Below, one piece after another: positions 29,218-37,356 of a stretch of 64,000 bases of DNA (position 1 is its first letter; every line of letters begins with the position of its first letter). Both the position numbers and the translations under genes were made by a program. Under the pieces are notes generated by a model. It had not been told where the DNA came from, searched no databases, and saw only the letters and a program-made list of their open reading frames with translations. This stretch comes from CAIWHR01 sp963708855 (GTDB lineage: Bacteria > Pseudomonadota > Gammaproteobacteria > Burkholderiales > Casimicrobiaceae), in the NCBI GenBank assembly GCA_963708855.1, contig CAVPUM010000018.1, positions 17,901-81,900 on the forward strand. Reading direction: 5' to 3'.

Positions 29218-30264
29218 ATGAAGCGAAGCCTGTGGTTGAAGCTGGGTGTATTGGCTGCCGTGGCGGCCGCGTTTTCCGCGGGCGCCGCCGCGCGCGATCT
29301 CACCGTCGTGTCGTGGGGCGGCGCGTACCAGGACGCGCAACGCGATGTCTACTTCAAGCCGTTCATGGCGACCGGCGTCAAGATGGCCGAGGAGAGCTGG
29401 GATGGCGGCGTGGGCACGCTGCGCACGAAGATCAAGGGCGGCAACAACAACTGGGACGTCGTCCAGGTCGAGTCCGAGGAGCTGCTGCTCGGCTGCGAGG
29501 AGGGCCTGTTCGAGAAGCTTGACTGGGCGAAGCTCGGCGGCAAGGACAAGTACCTGCCGGACGCCGTGCACGACTGTGGCGTCGGCGCCATCGTGTACAG
29601 CTTCATCCTTGCCTACGACGGCGACAAGATCAAGGGCGATGCGCCGAAGAACTGGGCCGACTTCTGGAACACCCAGAAGTGGGCGGGCAAGCGCGCGTTG
29701 CGCAAGGGCCCGAAGACGACGCTGGAAATCGCGCTGCTGGCCGACGGCGTCGCGCCGACGGACGTCTACAAGACGCTCGCCACCGACGCCGGCGTCGAGC
29801 GCGCGTTCAAGAAGCTCGATCAGCTCAAAGCCAACATCGTGTGGTGGGAAAAGGGTGCGCAGCCGCCGCAGCTCCTCGCATCCGGCGAGGTGGCGATGAC
29901 CGACGCGTACAACGGCCGGATCGACGCCGCCAACGTCAAGGACAAGAAGAACTTCAAGATCGTCTGGACAAACAATCTGTACACGATCGACTCGTGGGTG
30001 ATCATGAAGGGCACGCCCAACAAGGCCGACGCCGAGAAGTACCTGGTCTTCGTCAACGACCCCAGGAACCAGAAGAACCTGCCGTCGAAGATCACCTATG
30101 GTGTGACGGCCAAGGCCGCGACTGCAATGATCGACCCAAAGGTCCTGCCGAACCTCGCCACGGCCCCGCAGAACATGGCTGCCGCGCTCTACATCAACGA
30201 CAAGTTCTGGCTGGAGAACCTCGACAAGCTGAACCAGCGCTTCAACGCCTGGGTCGCGAAGTAG
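29218..30264 (+). CDS. Polyamine-type ABC transporter substrate-binding protein (PotD/PotF-like)
   Basis: 348 residues. A signal peptide (KLGVLAAVAAAFSAGAAA) precedes DLTVVSWGGAYQDAQRDVYF, the start of the spermidine/putrescine binding family. NWDVVQVESEEL and the late YTIDSWVIMKGTPNK are also family-like. GAGGAGG precedes the ATG. Its neighbours supply the ATPase and both permeases. Confidence 0.92.
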   Translation: MKRSLWLKLGVLAAVAAAFSAGAAARDLTVVSWGGAYQDAQRDVYFKPFMATGVKMAEESWDGGVGTLRTKIKGGNNNWDVVQVESEELLLGCEEGLFEKLDWAKLGGKDKYLPDAVHDCGVGAIVYSFILAYDGDKIKGDAPKNWADFWNTQKWAGKRALRKGPKTTLEIALLADGVAPTDVYKTLATDAGVERAFKKLDQLKANIVWWEKGAQPPQLLASGEVAMTDAYNGRIDAANVKDKKNFKIVWTNNLYTIDSWVIMKGTPNKADAEKYLVFVNDPRNQKNLPSKITYGVTAKAATAMIDPKVLPNLATAPQNMAAALYINDKFWLENLDKLNQRFNAWVAK

Positions 30265-30294
30265 GTCTGCCGCGTCCGGCCGGACGCGCATGCC

Positions 30295-31548
30295 ATGGCC
30301 CCGCCCGCCGCGACGACGGCATCGGGCTCCGATGCGGCCGTGGCGCTGCGGCGGGCGCTGAAGCGCAGCGGGCGCAGGGAGCAACTGCGGGCGGCGGCCC
30401 TCGTGCTGCCGCTCTTTCTTTTCCTGCTGGCGACCTTCATTGTGCCCATCGCCGCCATGCTCGGGCGCGCGATCTTCGACCGGGAGGTCGCCGAGATCCT
30501 GCCGCGCGTGACGGCGGAGCTGCGGCACTGGGACGGCCGCGAATTGCCTTCCGACGCGGCCTACGGGGCGCTGATCGAGGACGTCCGGGCCGCGCGCGAG
30601 GCGGGCACCCTCGCCAGCGCGGCCACGCGGCTCAACTACGACGTCGCGGGATTCCGGTCGCTGCTCTTCGCGACGGGCAGGCGCCTCGGCGCCGAAGTCA
30701 CCGGCTCGCCGCGCGAATTCCTGGGCGCGATCGACTCCAAGTGGAACGAGCTCGAGACCTGGGCGGTGATCCGCAGGGCCGCGGGACCGGTCACCGATTT
30801 CTACCTGCTGGCGGCGCTCGACCTGCGGCGCGACGCGAGTGAGGCGATCACGGCTTCAGCGCCGGAGCAGGCGGTCTTCCGGAACGTGCTCGGGCGCACC
30901 CTGTGGATCTCCGGCGTCGTGACGCTCGTCTGCCTGCTGCTCGGCTACCCGGTCGCCTACTACATCTCGCTGCAGTCGGGGGGGCGCGCTGCGATGCTGC
31001 TCTTCCTCGTGCTCCTCCCGTTCTGGACGTCGCTCTTGGTGCGCACAGTCGCCTGGGTCGTGCTGCTGCAGCGCGAGGGCATCCTCAACAACCTGCTCCT
31101 GTCGCTCGGGCTCGTGACCGAACCCCTGCGGATGATCTTCAACCGCTTTGCGGTCTACGTCGCAATGGTGCACGTGCTGCTGCCGTTCATGGTGCTGCCG
31201 CTGTACGCGGTGATGAAGGGCATCTCGCCGTCCTACCTCCGCGCCGCGTCGTCGCTGGGCGCGACCCCGCTCACCGCGTTCCGTCGCGTCTACATGCCGC
31301 AGACGCTCCCCGGCGTTGGCGCCGGCTGCCTGATGGTCTTCATCCAGGCGCTGGGCTACTACATCACGCCGGCGCTGGTTGGCGGCGCCGAGGATCAGAT
31401 GATCAGCTATTTCATCGCCTTCTATGCCAGCAAGACGGTGAACTGGGGGATGGCGGCGGCGCTGTCGATCATGCTGCTGGCGGCGACGCTCGCGCTGTAC
31501 GCCCTCTACGACCGGATGGTCGGTATCGACAAGATGCGGCTGGGCTAG
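30295..31548 (+). CDS. ABC transporter permease (PotB-like) with large insertion
   Basis: 417 residues, longer than the roughly 285 of E. coli PotB. Helix 1 is near residues 35-58. About 140 mostly hydrophilic residues follow (to about 200), probably periplasmic, before the remaining five helices. The coupling loop RAASSLGATPLTAFRRVYMP is intact. Such long-insert PotB proteins are known in proteobacteria; the insert could contact the binding protein. Confidence 0.88.
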   Translation: MAPPAATTASGSDAAVALRRALKRSGRREQLRAAALVLPLFLFLLATFIVPIAAMLGRAIFDREVAEILPRVTAELRHWDGRELPSDAAYGALIEDVRAAREAGTLASAATRLNYDVAGFRSLLFATGRRLGAEVTGSPREFLGAIDSKWNELETWAVIRRAAGPVTDFYLLAALDLRRDASEAITASAPEQAVFRNVLGRTLWISGVVTLVCLLLGYPVAYYISLQSGGRAAMLLFLVLLPFWTSLLVRTVAWVVLLQREGILNNLLLSLGLVTEPLRMIFNRFAVYVAMVHVLLPFMVLPLYAVMKGISPSYLRAASSLGATPLTAFRRVYMPQTLPGVGAGCLMVFIQALGYYITPALVGGAEDQMISYFIAFYASKTVNWGMAAALSIMLLAATLALYALYDRMVGIDKMRLG

Positions 31549-31559
31549 AACGACACGGA

Positions 31560-32381
31560 ATGGGCGACGGCACAAGAACCCTCGGACAGCGCCTCGTGGC
31601 CGGCGCCCTAGCGGTGCTGACGGCGCTTGTGCTCGTCTTCCTCATCGCGCCGATCCTGATCATCGTCCCGCTGTCGTTCTCGTTGGGCTCGTTCTTCTTC
31701 TACCCGCTGCCGGGGTTCAGTCTGCGCTGGTACCAGGACTTTTTCACGTCGACGTTCTGGCTGCCGTCGGTGTGGAACAGCATGATCGTTGGCGTCTCGG
31801 CCACGCTGCTGGCGACGCTGCTGGGCACCCTCGCGGCGCTCGGCTTGTGGCGGGCGCGCTTTCCCGGCCGGGGGCTCATCCTCGCGCTCATCATCTCGCC
31901 CATGGTAGTGCCGGTGATCATCGTCGCGGTCGGCGTGTATTTCGCGTTCGCGCCGCTCGGCCTCACGGACGGCTATGCCGGACTGATCCTCGCGCACACG
32001 ACGCTGGCCGTGCCGTTCGTCGTGGTGACGGTGCTGGCGACGCTCGCGGGCTTCGACCGTACGCTGCTGCGCGCGGCGGCGAGCCTCGGCGCGCGCCCGG
32101 TGACGACGTTTCGGCGCGTGACGCTGCCACTGATTCTTCCCGGCATCGCGTCCGGCGCCGTGTTCGCTTTCGCCGCGTCGTTCGACGAGGTGGTCGTCGC
32201 GCTGCTGATCGCGGGACCGGGCCAGCGCACGCTGCCGCGCCAGATGTTCGCCGGCATCAACGACAACATCAGTCTTACGATCACCGCGGCCGCGACGATG
32301 CTGATCGCGATCTCGTTGCTGCTGATGATCGCCGTCGAATGGCTGCGCCGGCGCAGCCAGCGGCTCCGGCACGCAGCGTGA
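31560..32381 (+). CDS. ABC transporter permease (PotC-like)
   Basis: 273 residues with six helices and the coupling loop RAAASLGARPVTTFRRVTLP. It pairs with the PotB-like permease. It starts 11 bases after it, and its TGA overlaps the ATG of the small zinc-ribbon gene, so all are probably one transcript. Confidence 0.92.
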   Translation: MGDGTRTLGQRLVAGALAVLTALVLVFLIAPILIIVPLSFSLGSFFFYPLPGFSLRWYQDFFTSTFWLPSVWNSMIVGVSATLLATLLGTLAALGLWRARFPGRGLILALIISPMVVPVIIVAVGVYFAFAPLGLTDGYAGLILAHTTLAVPFVVVTVLATLAGFDRTLLRAAASLGARPVTTFRRVTLPLILPGIASGAVFAFAASFDEVVVALLIAGPGQRTLPRQMFAGINDNISLTITAAATMLIAISLLLMIAVEWLRRRSQRLRHAA

Positions 32382-32686
32382 TGCAGCGGATATTCATCGC
32401 GTTGCATCGCGTCGAAGCCTATCTGCTGGTCGATCGCCTTGCGCACGCGGGCATCAAGGCGCACGTGTTCAACGAGCATGCATCGAGCATCGTCGGCGAC
32501 GTGCCGCCCGACGTGGCGCAGCCGCAGGTGTGGCTCGACGACGACGCCGACCGCGCCCGCGCCGACGCGGTCTTGTGCGCGTACCGGGAGGAGCGCAACC
32601 GCGCCGGCAGCTCGGTGTGTGCGAAGTGCGGAGAGGAGAATCCCGCGACGTTCGAGTTGTGCTGGAATTGCGGCTGGTCGCTCTAG
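32381..32686 (+). CDS. DUF2007-like protein with C-terminal zinc ribbon
   Basis: 101 residues. The N-terminal part (MQRIFIALHRVEAYLLVDRL ... IVGDVPPDVAQPQVWL) resembles the DUF2007 signal-transducing fold. The last 25 residues hold two CxxC pairs, CAKCG and CWNCG, a rubredoxin-like zinc ribbon. The ATG shares its A with the stop of the permease gene. The function is unknown and it may simply be cotranscribed. Confidence 0.75.
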   Translation: MQRIFIALHRVEAYLLVDRLAHAGIKAHVFNEHASSIVGDVPPDVAQPQVWLDDDADRARADAVLCAYREERNRAGSSVCAKCGEENPATFELCWNCGWSL

Positions 32687-32699
32687 AATTCCGCTTCGC

Positions 32700-34100
32700 T
32701 CACCGCGCGGCGCCGAGGAACCGCGTGAGCGTTTCCGCCATCGCGTGCGCCGATTTGATGCAGTCGCCCACCGAGACTCCGCCGCGATAACTGGCGCAGA
32801 AGAAGAGCCCGGGGAAGGCGCGTTCGGCGTCCTCGACGGGACGCAGCCGCTCGCGGTGGCCGAGATTGTATTGCGGGATGGCGTGCGTCCAGCGCGTGAC
32901 GTTCGTCCACAGCGGATCGCCGCGGGCGCCGGCGAGCGCCTGGAGTTCGCCGTGCACGATCGCCGCGAGTTCCGCGTCGGGCTTCGCGGGCAGCGCGGGG
33001 TTGCGCAGGCCGCCGATGAAGGAGGTGAGCAAGACCGTTCCCGCGGGAGCGCGACCCTCGAACATGCTGCTCGAGAAGAGCGAGCCCAGGATCCGGCGCT
33101 GCTCCTTCTTCGGCACCAGGAACCCGAAACCCGCGAGCGAATGCCCGATGTCGGCGCGCCGGTAGGCGCTCGCGACGCTGGCGATCGCCGCGTAGGGAAT
33201 CGCGGCCAGCCCCTGTGTCACGGCAGGCGCCAGGTCGCGCACCAGCTCCGCCGTCGCGTAGGCCGGCGCAGCCAGCACCACGGCTCTTGCGCGACGCATG
33301 ACCGGCGCGCCGTCGCGCGTGCCGGCGACCGTCCACGTGCCGTCAGGATTGCGCAGGATCTGCTGGACATGGACGCCCGTGGCAACGCGCCCGACGGCAC
33401 GGACGAGTGTGTCAGTGATCGTCTGCATCCCGTGGCGGAACGAGAAGCTCCCCGCGCTGTTCTTTGCCGTCTCGGCGCTCCGCCTGCGCTCGCGCGCGCC
33501 CTTGATCTGACCCTTGATCAGGCTGCCATGCTTCTGCTCGAGCGCGTGGAGGCGCGGAAACGCGGCGGCGACCGAGATCTGCTCCGGGTCGCCCGCATAG
33601 ACACCGGAGACGAATGGGTCGATCGCGTAGTCGAGGAACTCGTTGCCCAGCCGGCGCCGGACAAACGCGGCGATCGACTCCTCGATCTCCGGCGGTGCGG
33701 GTGCAATGAACGGCTCGCGCAGGAGGCGAAGTTTCGCGCGCAGGGTGAACGCCGGGGTCATGAGAAACGCGCCCGGGGACATCGGGAGCGCCACGGGCTT
33801 GCCGTCGCGCACGATGAATCGCGTGGAGGCGACCGCGCTCGCATCAGCCCGCTCGCCGCGAATGCCGAGCGCGTCGAGCAGCTCGTTGATGAGGGGTGTC
33901 GTGTCGAGCGCGCTGTTCGGTCCGACCTCGTAGAGCGCACCGTCGCGGTGCACCGTGCCGATGACGCCGCCGGCGCGGGCGCCGGCGTCCAGCACTTCGA
34001 CTGCGGCGCCGCGCTGCTGCGCGCCAAAGGCCGCCGCGAGCCCCGAAATGCCGCCGCCGACGACGACGACATCGACGTCGACGGTCGCCGGAGCGCTCAT
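32700..34100 (-). CDS. hemG: Protoporphyrinogen oxidase (FAD-dependent)
   Basis: 466 residues of the oxygen-dependent protoporphyrinogen oxidase family (also called HemY), which makes protoporphyrin IX for haem. The FAD-binding VVVGGGISGLAAAFGAQQRG starts near residue 11, GALYEVGPNSALD is near residue 55, and a late FCASYRGGVSVGDCIKSA closes the FAD site. The start overlaps the stop of the CcmI-like gene upstream. Haem synthesis fits the cytochrome-rich neighbourhood. Confidence 0.9.
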   Translation of the reverse strand: MSAPATVDVDVVVVGGGISGLAAAFGAQQRGAAVEVLDAGARAGGVIGTVHRDGALYEVGPNSALDTTPLINELLDALGIRGERADASAVASTRFIVRDGKPVALPMSPGAFLMTPAFTLRAKLRLLREPFIAPAPPEIEESIAAFVRRRLGNEFLDYAIDPFVSGVYAGDPEQISVAAAFPRLHALEQKHGSLIKGQIKGARERRRSAETAKNSAGSFSFRHGMQTITDTLVRAVGRVATGVHVQQILRNPDGTWTVAGTRDGAPVMRRARAVVLAAPAYATAELVRDLAPAVTQGLAAIPYAAIASVASAYRRADIGHSLAGFGFLVPKKEQRRILGSLFSSSMFEGRAPAGTVLLTSFIGGLRNPALPAKPDAELAAIVHGELQALAGARGDPLWTNVTRWTHAIPQYNLGHRERLRPVEDAERAFPGLFFCASYRGGVSVGDCIKSAHAMAETLTRFLGAAR

Positions 34101-34981
34101 CTGGATGAGCCCGGGCCGCCGCTCGGGGCGGGGGTGAGGCGCTCGGCGCGCGCAATGGCCGACGTGAGCTCCCGGTGCTGCACCGAGCGCGCGGGAAGCA
34201 GCGCGAGGAGCTGCCGCCAATGCCGTGTCGCGGACGCGAAATCCTGCTGCTCGTAGGCGGCGCTGCCCATCATCTCGAGCGCCTTCGGGTGTGCGGGGTC
34301 GAGCGCCAGCGCGCGCGCGACGAGCTCGCGCGGCCGGCCGGCAAGCGTGCCGCCCTGGACCATCCCCAGCGCATCGGCGTACTCGCACCAGACGCCCGCG
34401 TCGGCGGCGATCTTCGGCGAGAGTGCAAGCGCCTTCTCGTAGGACGCCGCCGCATCCCCGAAGCGATCCGCCTCGAAATCCATCCGTGCGAGCATTACCC
34501 AGCCGCGGCCGTCGCGCGCGTTGCGCTCGAGGTGGCGCACGAGCTCGTCACGCCGTGCCGGGGGGGAGCCCGGGCTGCCGGCTGCCACGTACGCCGCGGC
34601 GGGCGCCCCGTCGCGCGCCGCGGGATCGCCAAAGATTGCGTAGAGACCGAAGGCAAGCGCGGGCAGCGCGATGGCCATGGCCATCGCAGCGCCACGCGGC
34701 GTCGCTGCGGGTGGAGGATCCGAGCAGGCACCCGCGGCGTCGGCGAGCAGGCGCCGCTCGATCTCCTCGTGGGCGCGCGCGTACTGCGGATCGCTCAAGC
34801 GTCCTTCGGCCCGCTCGCGGGCGAGATCGGCGAGCTCGCTCCGGTAGATCGCGGCGTTGGTCTCCGCGCGGCGCGCGCGCGCCGGCCGTGCGCGCCGCGC
34901 GAGCAGGCCGGGCAGCACGAAGGCCAGGGCGAGCGCGGCCATCGCCGCGGCGATGAGCCAGAAGAGAAGGGTGGCGGACAC
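34097..34981 (-). CDS. CcmI-like cytochrome c biogenesis protein, stand-alone copy
   Basis: About 294 residues from a GTG at 34981; an in-frame GTG at 35029 would add 16 residues. Two membrane segments flank a cytoplasmic part with YRSELADLARERAEGRLSDP, as in the N-terminal domain of CcmI. A TPR region follows, with GWVMLARMDFEADRFGDAAA and ALALDPAHPKALEMMG. CcmI/CycH presents apocytochromes to the CcmFH haem ligase. A second ccmI closes the ccm operon at 44217-45523. This one is coupled to hemG. Confidence 0.8.
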   Translation of the reverse strand: MSATLLFWLIAAAMAALALAFVLPGLLARRARPARARRAETNAAIYRSELADLARERAEGRLSDPQYARAHEEIERRLLADAAGACSDPPPAATPRGAAMAMAIALPALAFGLYAIFGDPAARDGAPAAAYVAAGSPGSPPARRDELVRHLERNARDGRGWVMLARMDFEADRFGDAAASYEKALALSPKIAADAGVWCEYADALGMVQGGTLAGRPRELVARALALDPAHPKALEMMGSAAYEQQDFASATRHWRQLLALLPARSVQHRELTSAIARAERLTPAPSGGPGSSR

Positions 34982-35072
34982 GGGCAGTGCTTCAGGGATC
35001 GGGCCGGGCGGCGCAGGCGGTTGCGGCACCTCCTGTGACGGCCGATACCGGGATTATCCCGCGCCGGCGCGC

Positions 35073-35099
35073 AAAAAGGGCGAGGCCCGTGCCTCGCCC
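35073..35099 (-). terminator. Rho-independent terminator after the octahaem reductase gene
   Basis: On the minus strand a perfect nine-base stem (35099-35091 with 35086-35078) with a four-base loop is followed by five Ts (35077-35073). It lies 22 bases after the reductase stop codon. Confidence 0.85.
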
Positions 35100-35120
35100 C
35101 TGACCGGGATCAGCGACCCG

Positions 35121-36845
35121 TCACTTCGGTGCGGCCGGAGCGGAGGCGGCCGCTGTCGTCGCGCCGCCTGCCGCCTGCCTGGCCTTGATTGCGTCGTCGA
35201 GGATCTTGATGCCCTCCTGCGATGCGGTCACCGACTTCGCCAGCGATTCCTTCGCGAGGTCGAGGTTGTGGAACGACGCGCCGTTGACGGCCGTCCACCA
35301 TTCCCAGTTCGCGTGGGCGTCGCCATGTTTGAGGCGTGCCGCCTTGAGCGCGTCCTCGGGCACGGCGACGAGCTGTGCCTGGCCGAACTTGCCGATCAGC
35401 TGCGTCAGCCAGAACTCGGCGTTGCGGACTTTGCCCTGGTAGTGCGCTGCCATCGACTCGATCACGTAGCGCGCCTGCTTCTCGTCCCATTGATGATGGC
35501 ACTGCAGGCACGTCTCCTTGAGGTAGTTCTTCGGATTGGTCTGCCAGTGCGACGTGTAGAGCTTGCCGGTCTTCGGGTCCTTGACCTTCGGCATGTGGCA
35601 TTGCGCGCAATCGACGCCGGCCTTCTCGTGCTTCGAGTTGTAGTAGGTCTCGACGTCGGGGTGCTGCGCCTTCCAGAGCGCCGCGCCGGTGAACTGGTTG
35701 CGGAAATCGCGGAACTGGATGCCGTCGTAGGCTTTGAGGATGTTGTTGACGTCGACGAACGGAAAGTAGTTGGTCCGCTTGTCGGCCATCGTGATGGCCT
35801 CGCCGGTGTTGGGGTTGAAGCCCGGATTGCAGTTGTACTCGACGTGGCATTGCCCGCATTGCAGCTTGCCGTCGTAGCGCTCGAGCATACCGATCTTTCG
35901 CGTGTAGCCGCGCAGGCCCATTTCCTTGACGTCGACTTTCGTCTTGCGCGCATCCTGCGAGTACAGCGTCGGCGAATCCGTGCGCGTGACGGCTTCGATC
36001 AGCGCGTCGCGGACGATGCGCGGCTTCGCCGCGTGCGGGTCGTGGCAGAAGATGCAGTTCAAGGCGTGGTTCGTCGCCTTGGCAAGTTCGACGACCTTCG
36101 ACGTGCGGCTCCACTTGGCGTTGGGTACCGGGTCGCCCATGTACGCCCACTCGAGGATGTGGTCCTGCGTCTTGCAGGACAGGCACACCGGATTCGCCGC
36201 CGCCGCCGTGCCCGGCTTGAACACCTTCTGGTCGGTGTTCTCCGGATACTGGTCGAGCGCGACGTCCCAGACCTTGAAATCGCCGGTTCCGGCCAGATAG
36301 CGCCACGTCTCCTTCGTTCCGAAGCGGCCGCCGAACGCGCGGTCGACGACGAACTGGTCGAGCAGCGCGAACGTGTGCCCCCGCGGCATGTTGTGCTCGC
36401 GCGTGAATCCGTGCGGCGTCATCAGCAGGTCGTAGGCCGGATCGGGGGCCGGGCCCGTCATCTGCTTCTTCTCGAAGCGCGCGGTCCGGTGCCAATCCAT
36501 CTGCGCATAGGACTTGTACTGGTTCTGGTGGCAGCCGCCGCAGTTCGCAAGATCGGTCTTCGTGGTCGGCCGCCTGGAGGCGTCGGCGAGGTGTGCCGCC
36601 GTGCCGTCGTGGCACGAGTTGCAGCCGACACCCTTGTGCTTGCCGGAGTCGTACAGCGACTTCACCGGGGCGTGGCAACCGAGGCAGGGAGTGGCGTCGA
36701 ATGCCACAGCTTTTGCGGCCGGCGGCTTGGCCGCGCTCGCCACCTTGACGGCCTGCGCGATGGCCGGCGATGAAAACGCCGCGATTGCCGCGACGATGGC
36801 CACGAAAACGACACGCCAGAAGGCGTGGATCCGGTTGCGATTCAT
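35121..36845 (-). CDS. Octahaem cytochrome c nitrite reductase (TvNiR type)
   Basis: 574 residues with a signal peptide ending near residue 31. Eight haem motifs in order: CLGCH54-58, CNSCH75-79, CGGCH102-106, CLSCK221-225, CIFCH264-268, CGQCH330-334, CAQCH413-417 and CLQCH446-450. The fourth has the lysine axial ligand of nitrite reductases. The C-terminal five-haem part follows NrfA: CGQCHVEY, catalytic His395 in KAQHPDVE, and Arg155 in MPRGH. Tyr337-x-Cys339 matches the Tyr303-Cys305 cross-link of the Thioalkalivibrio enzyme. It should reduce nitrite (and hydroxylamine or sulfite) in the periplasm. The start has AGGGGA upstream. Confidence 0.9.
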   Translation of the reverse strand: MNRNRIHAFWRVVFVAIVAAIAAFSSPAIAQAVKVASAAKPPAAKAVAFDATPCLGCHAPVKSLYDSGKHKGVGCNSCHDGTAAHLADASRRPTTKTDLANCGGCHQNQYKSYAQMDWHRTARFEKKQMTGPAPDPAYDLLMTPHGFTREHNMPRGHTFALLDQFVVDRAFGGRFGTKETWRYLAGTGDFKVWDVALDQYPENTDQKVFKPGTAAAANPVCLSCKTQDHILEWAYMGDPVPNAKWSRTSKVVELAKATNHALNCIFCHDPHAAKPRIVRDALIEAVTRTDSPTLYSQDARKTKVDVKEMGLRGYTRKIGMLERYDGKLQCGQCHVEYNCNPGFNPNTGEAITMADKRTNYFPFVDVNNILKAYDGIQFRDFRNQFTGAALWKAQHPDVETYYNSKHEKAGVDCAQCHMPKVKDPKTGKLYTSHWQTNPKNYLKETCLQCHHQWDEKQARYVIESMAAHYQGKVRNAEFWLTQLIGKFGQAQLVAVPEDALKAARLKHGDAHANWEWWTAVNGASFHNLDLAKESLAKSVTASQEGIKILDDAIKARQAAGGATTAAASAPAAPK

Positions 36846-36885
36846 GGATTCCCCTGAGGAAACGATCCGCTGATCACCAAGTTGA

Positions 36886-36891
36886 ATTTTG
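36886..36891 (-). promoter_or_regulatory. Possible -10 box of the octahaem reductase gene
   Basis: On the minus strand CAAAAT (36891-36886) would put the transcription start near 36879 and the FNR box centre about 60 bases upstream, the class I FNR position. There is no good -35 box, as expected for an FNR-activated promoter. This is inference only. Confidence 0.35.
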
Positions 36892-36932
36892 CAGCGTGGC
36901 CGTGCGCCGGGAAAGGATCGCGCACGCCGTTG

Positions 36933-36946
36933 TTGATGCACATCAA
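36933..36946. promoter_or_regulatory. FNR/ANR binding site
   Basis: TTGATGCACATCAA is a perfect TTGAT-N4-ATCAA palindrome, the consensus of FNR-type oxygen-sensing activators. It lies about 88-101 bases upstream of the octahaem reductase start codon, so anaerobic induction is expected. Confidence 0.8.
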
Positions 36947-37302
36947 TTCGCCGAGGTGCCGGCGCCACCTTGACCGGTCGAAATCGACTGGATGAGCGGG
37001 CGCCGCGAGGAGCCGTGGCGCCACACGAGAACAAATGGCCTTGGAACCTCTCGCCCAACAGTGGAAGTCCCGAGGTCATGCCAGAAGGCTGTTCGGAGTG
37101 CGCCCCGGTGCACACGGAAAACAGGCACCCTACCTTTGCGGCTAGGTGACTGATTGCCAACGAATTCCCGCCACCAGTGCGCCTGGGGGTGCACAAAGTC
37201 TCATGTTTCGGGACTCGGCCGCCGATGTCTCGACGATGCGCCGCTGGTGCCCAACATCCTGAAAACAAAATCCATTTTATCGAGCGCAGCCTCCGTTGCG
37301 CC

Positions 37303-37320
37303 TTGGCACGGATTTCGCGT
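37303..37320 (+). promoter_or_regulatory. Sigma-54 promoter of the receiver genes
   Basis: TTGGCACGGATTTCGCGT matches the -24/-12 consensus (TTGGCACG-N4-TTGC) with one mismatch in the -12 core. The invariant GG (37305-37306) and GC (37317-37318) are exactly 10 bases apart. It ends 36 bases before the first receiver gene. The NtrC-type activator encoded at 40644-42086 is the obvious candidate to drive it. Confidence 0.8.
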
Positions 37321-37356
37321 CTTGATGATCGAAAGAGATGCCAAGAGGAGCCAACG

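Larger units (their letters stand above)
36846..37356. other. Regulatory intergenic region between the reductase and receiver genes
   Basis: 511 bases without a gene, separating divergent transcription units. It holds a perfect FNR box (36933-36946) and a sigma-54 promoter (37303-37320). Two direct copies of GGTGCACA lie 81 bases apart (37107-37114 and 37188-37195) and are possible activator sites. A 10-bp palindrome GTGGCGCCAC is near 37015-37024. The long open frame that crosses this region upstream of the reductase has no coding features. Confidence 0.7.

Noticed and set aside
35121..36845. Hydroxylamine oxidoreductase or tetrathionate reductase identity for the octahaem protein
   Set aside because: The CxxCK catalytic haem and NrfA-like C-terminal motifs point to nitrite reductase; the hydroxylamine oxidoreductase motif order is absent.
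36846..37200. A sigma-54 promoter for the octahaem reductase on the minus strand
   Set aside because: No sequence had both GG and GC at 10-base spacing with flanking consensus; the best candidates matched only partly.
37322..37335. TTGATGATCGAAAG as a second FNR site before the receiver gene
   Set aside because: Only the first half-site matches; the second is GAAAG instead of ATCAA.
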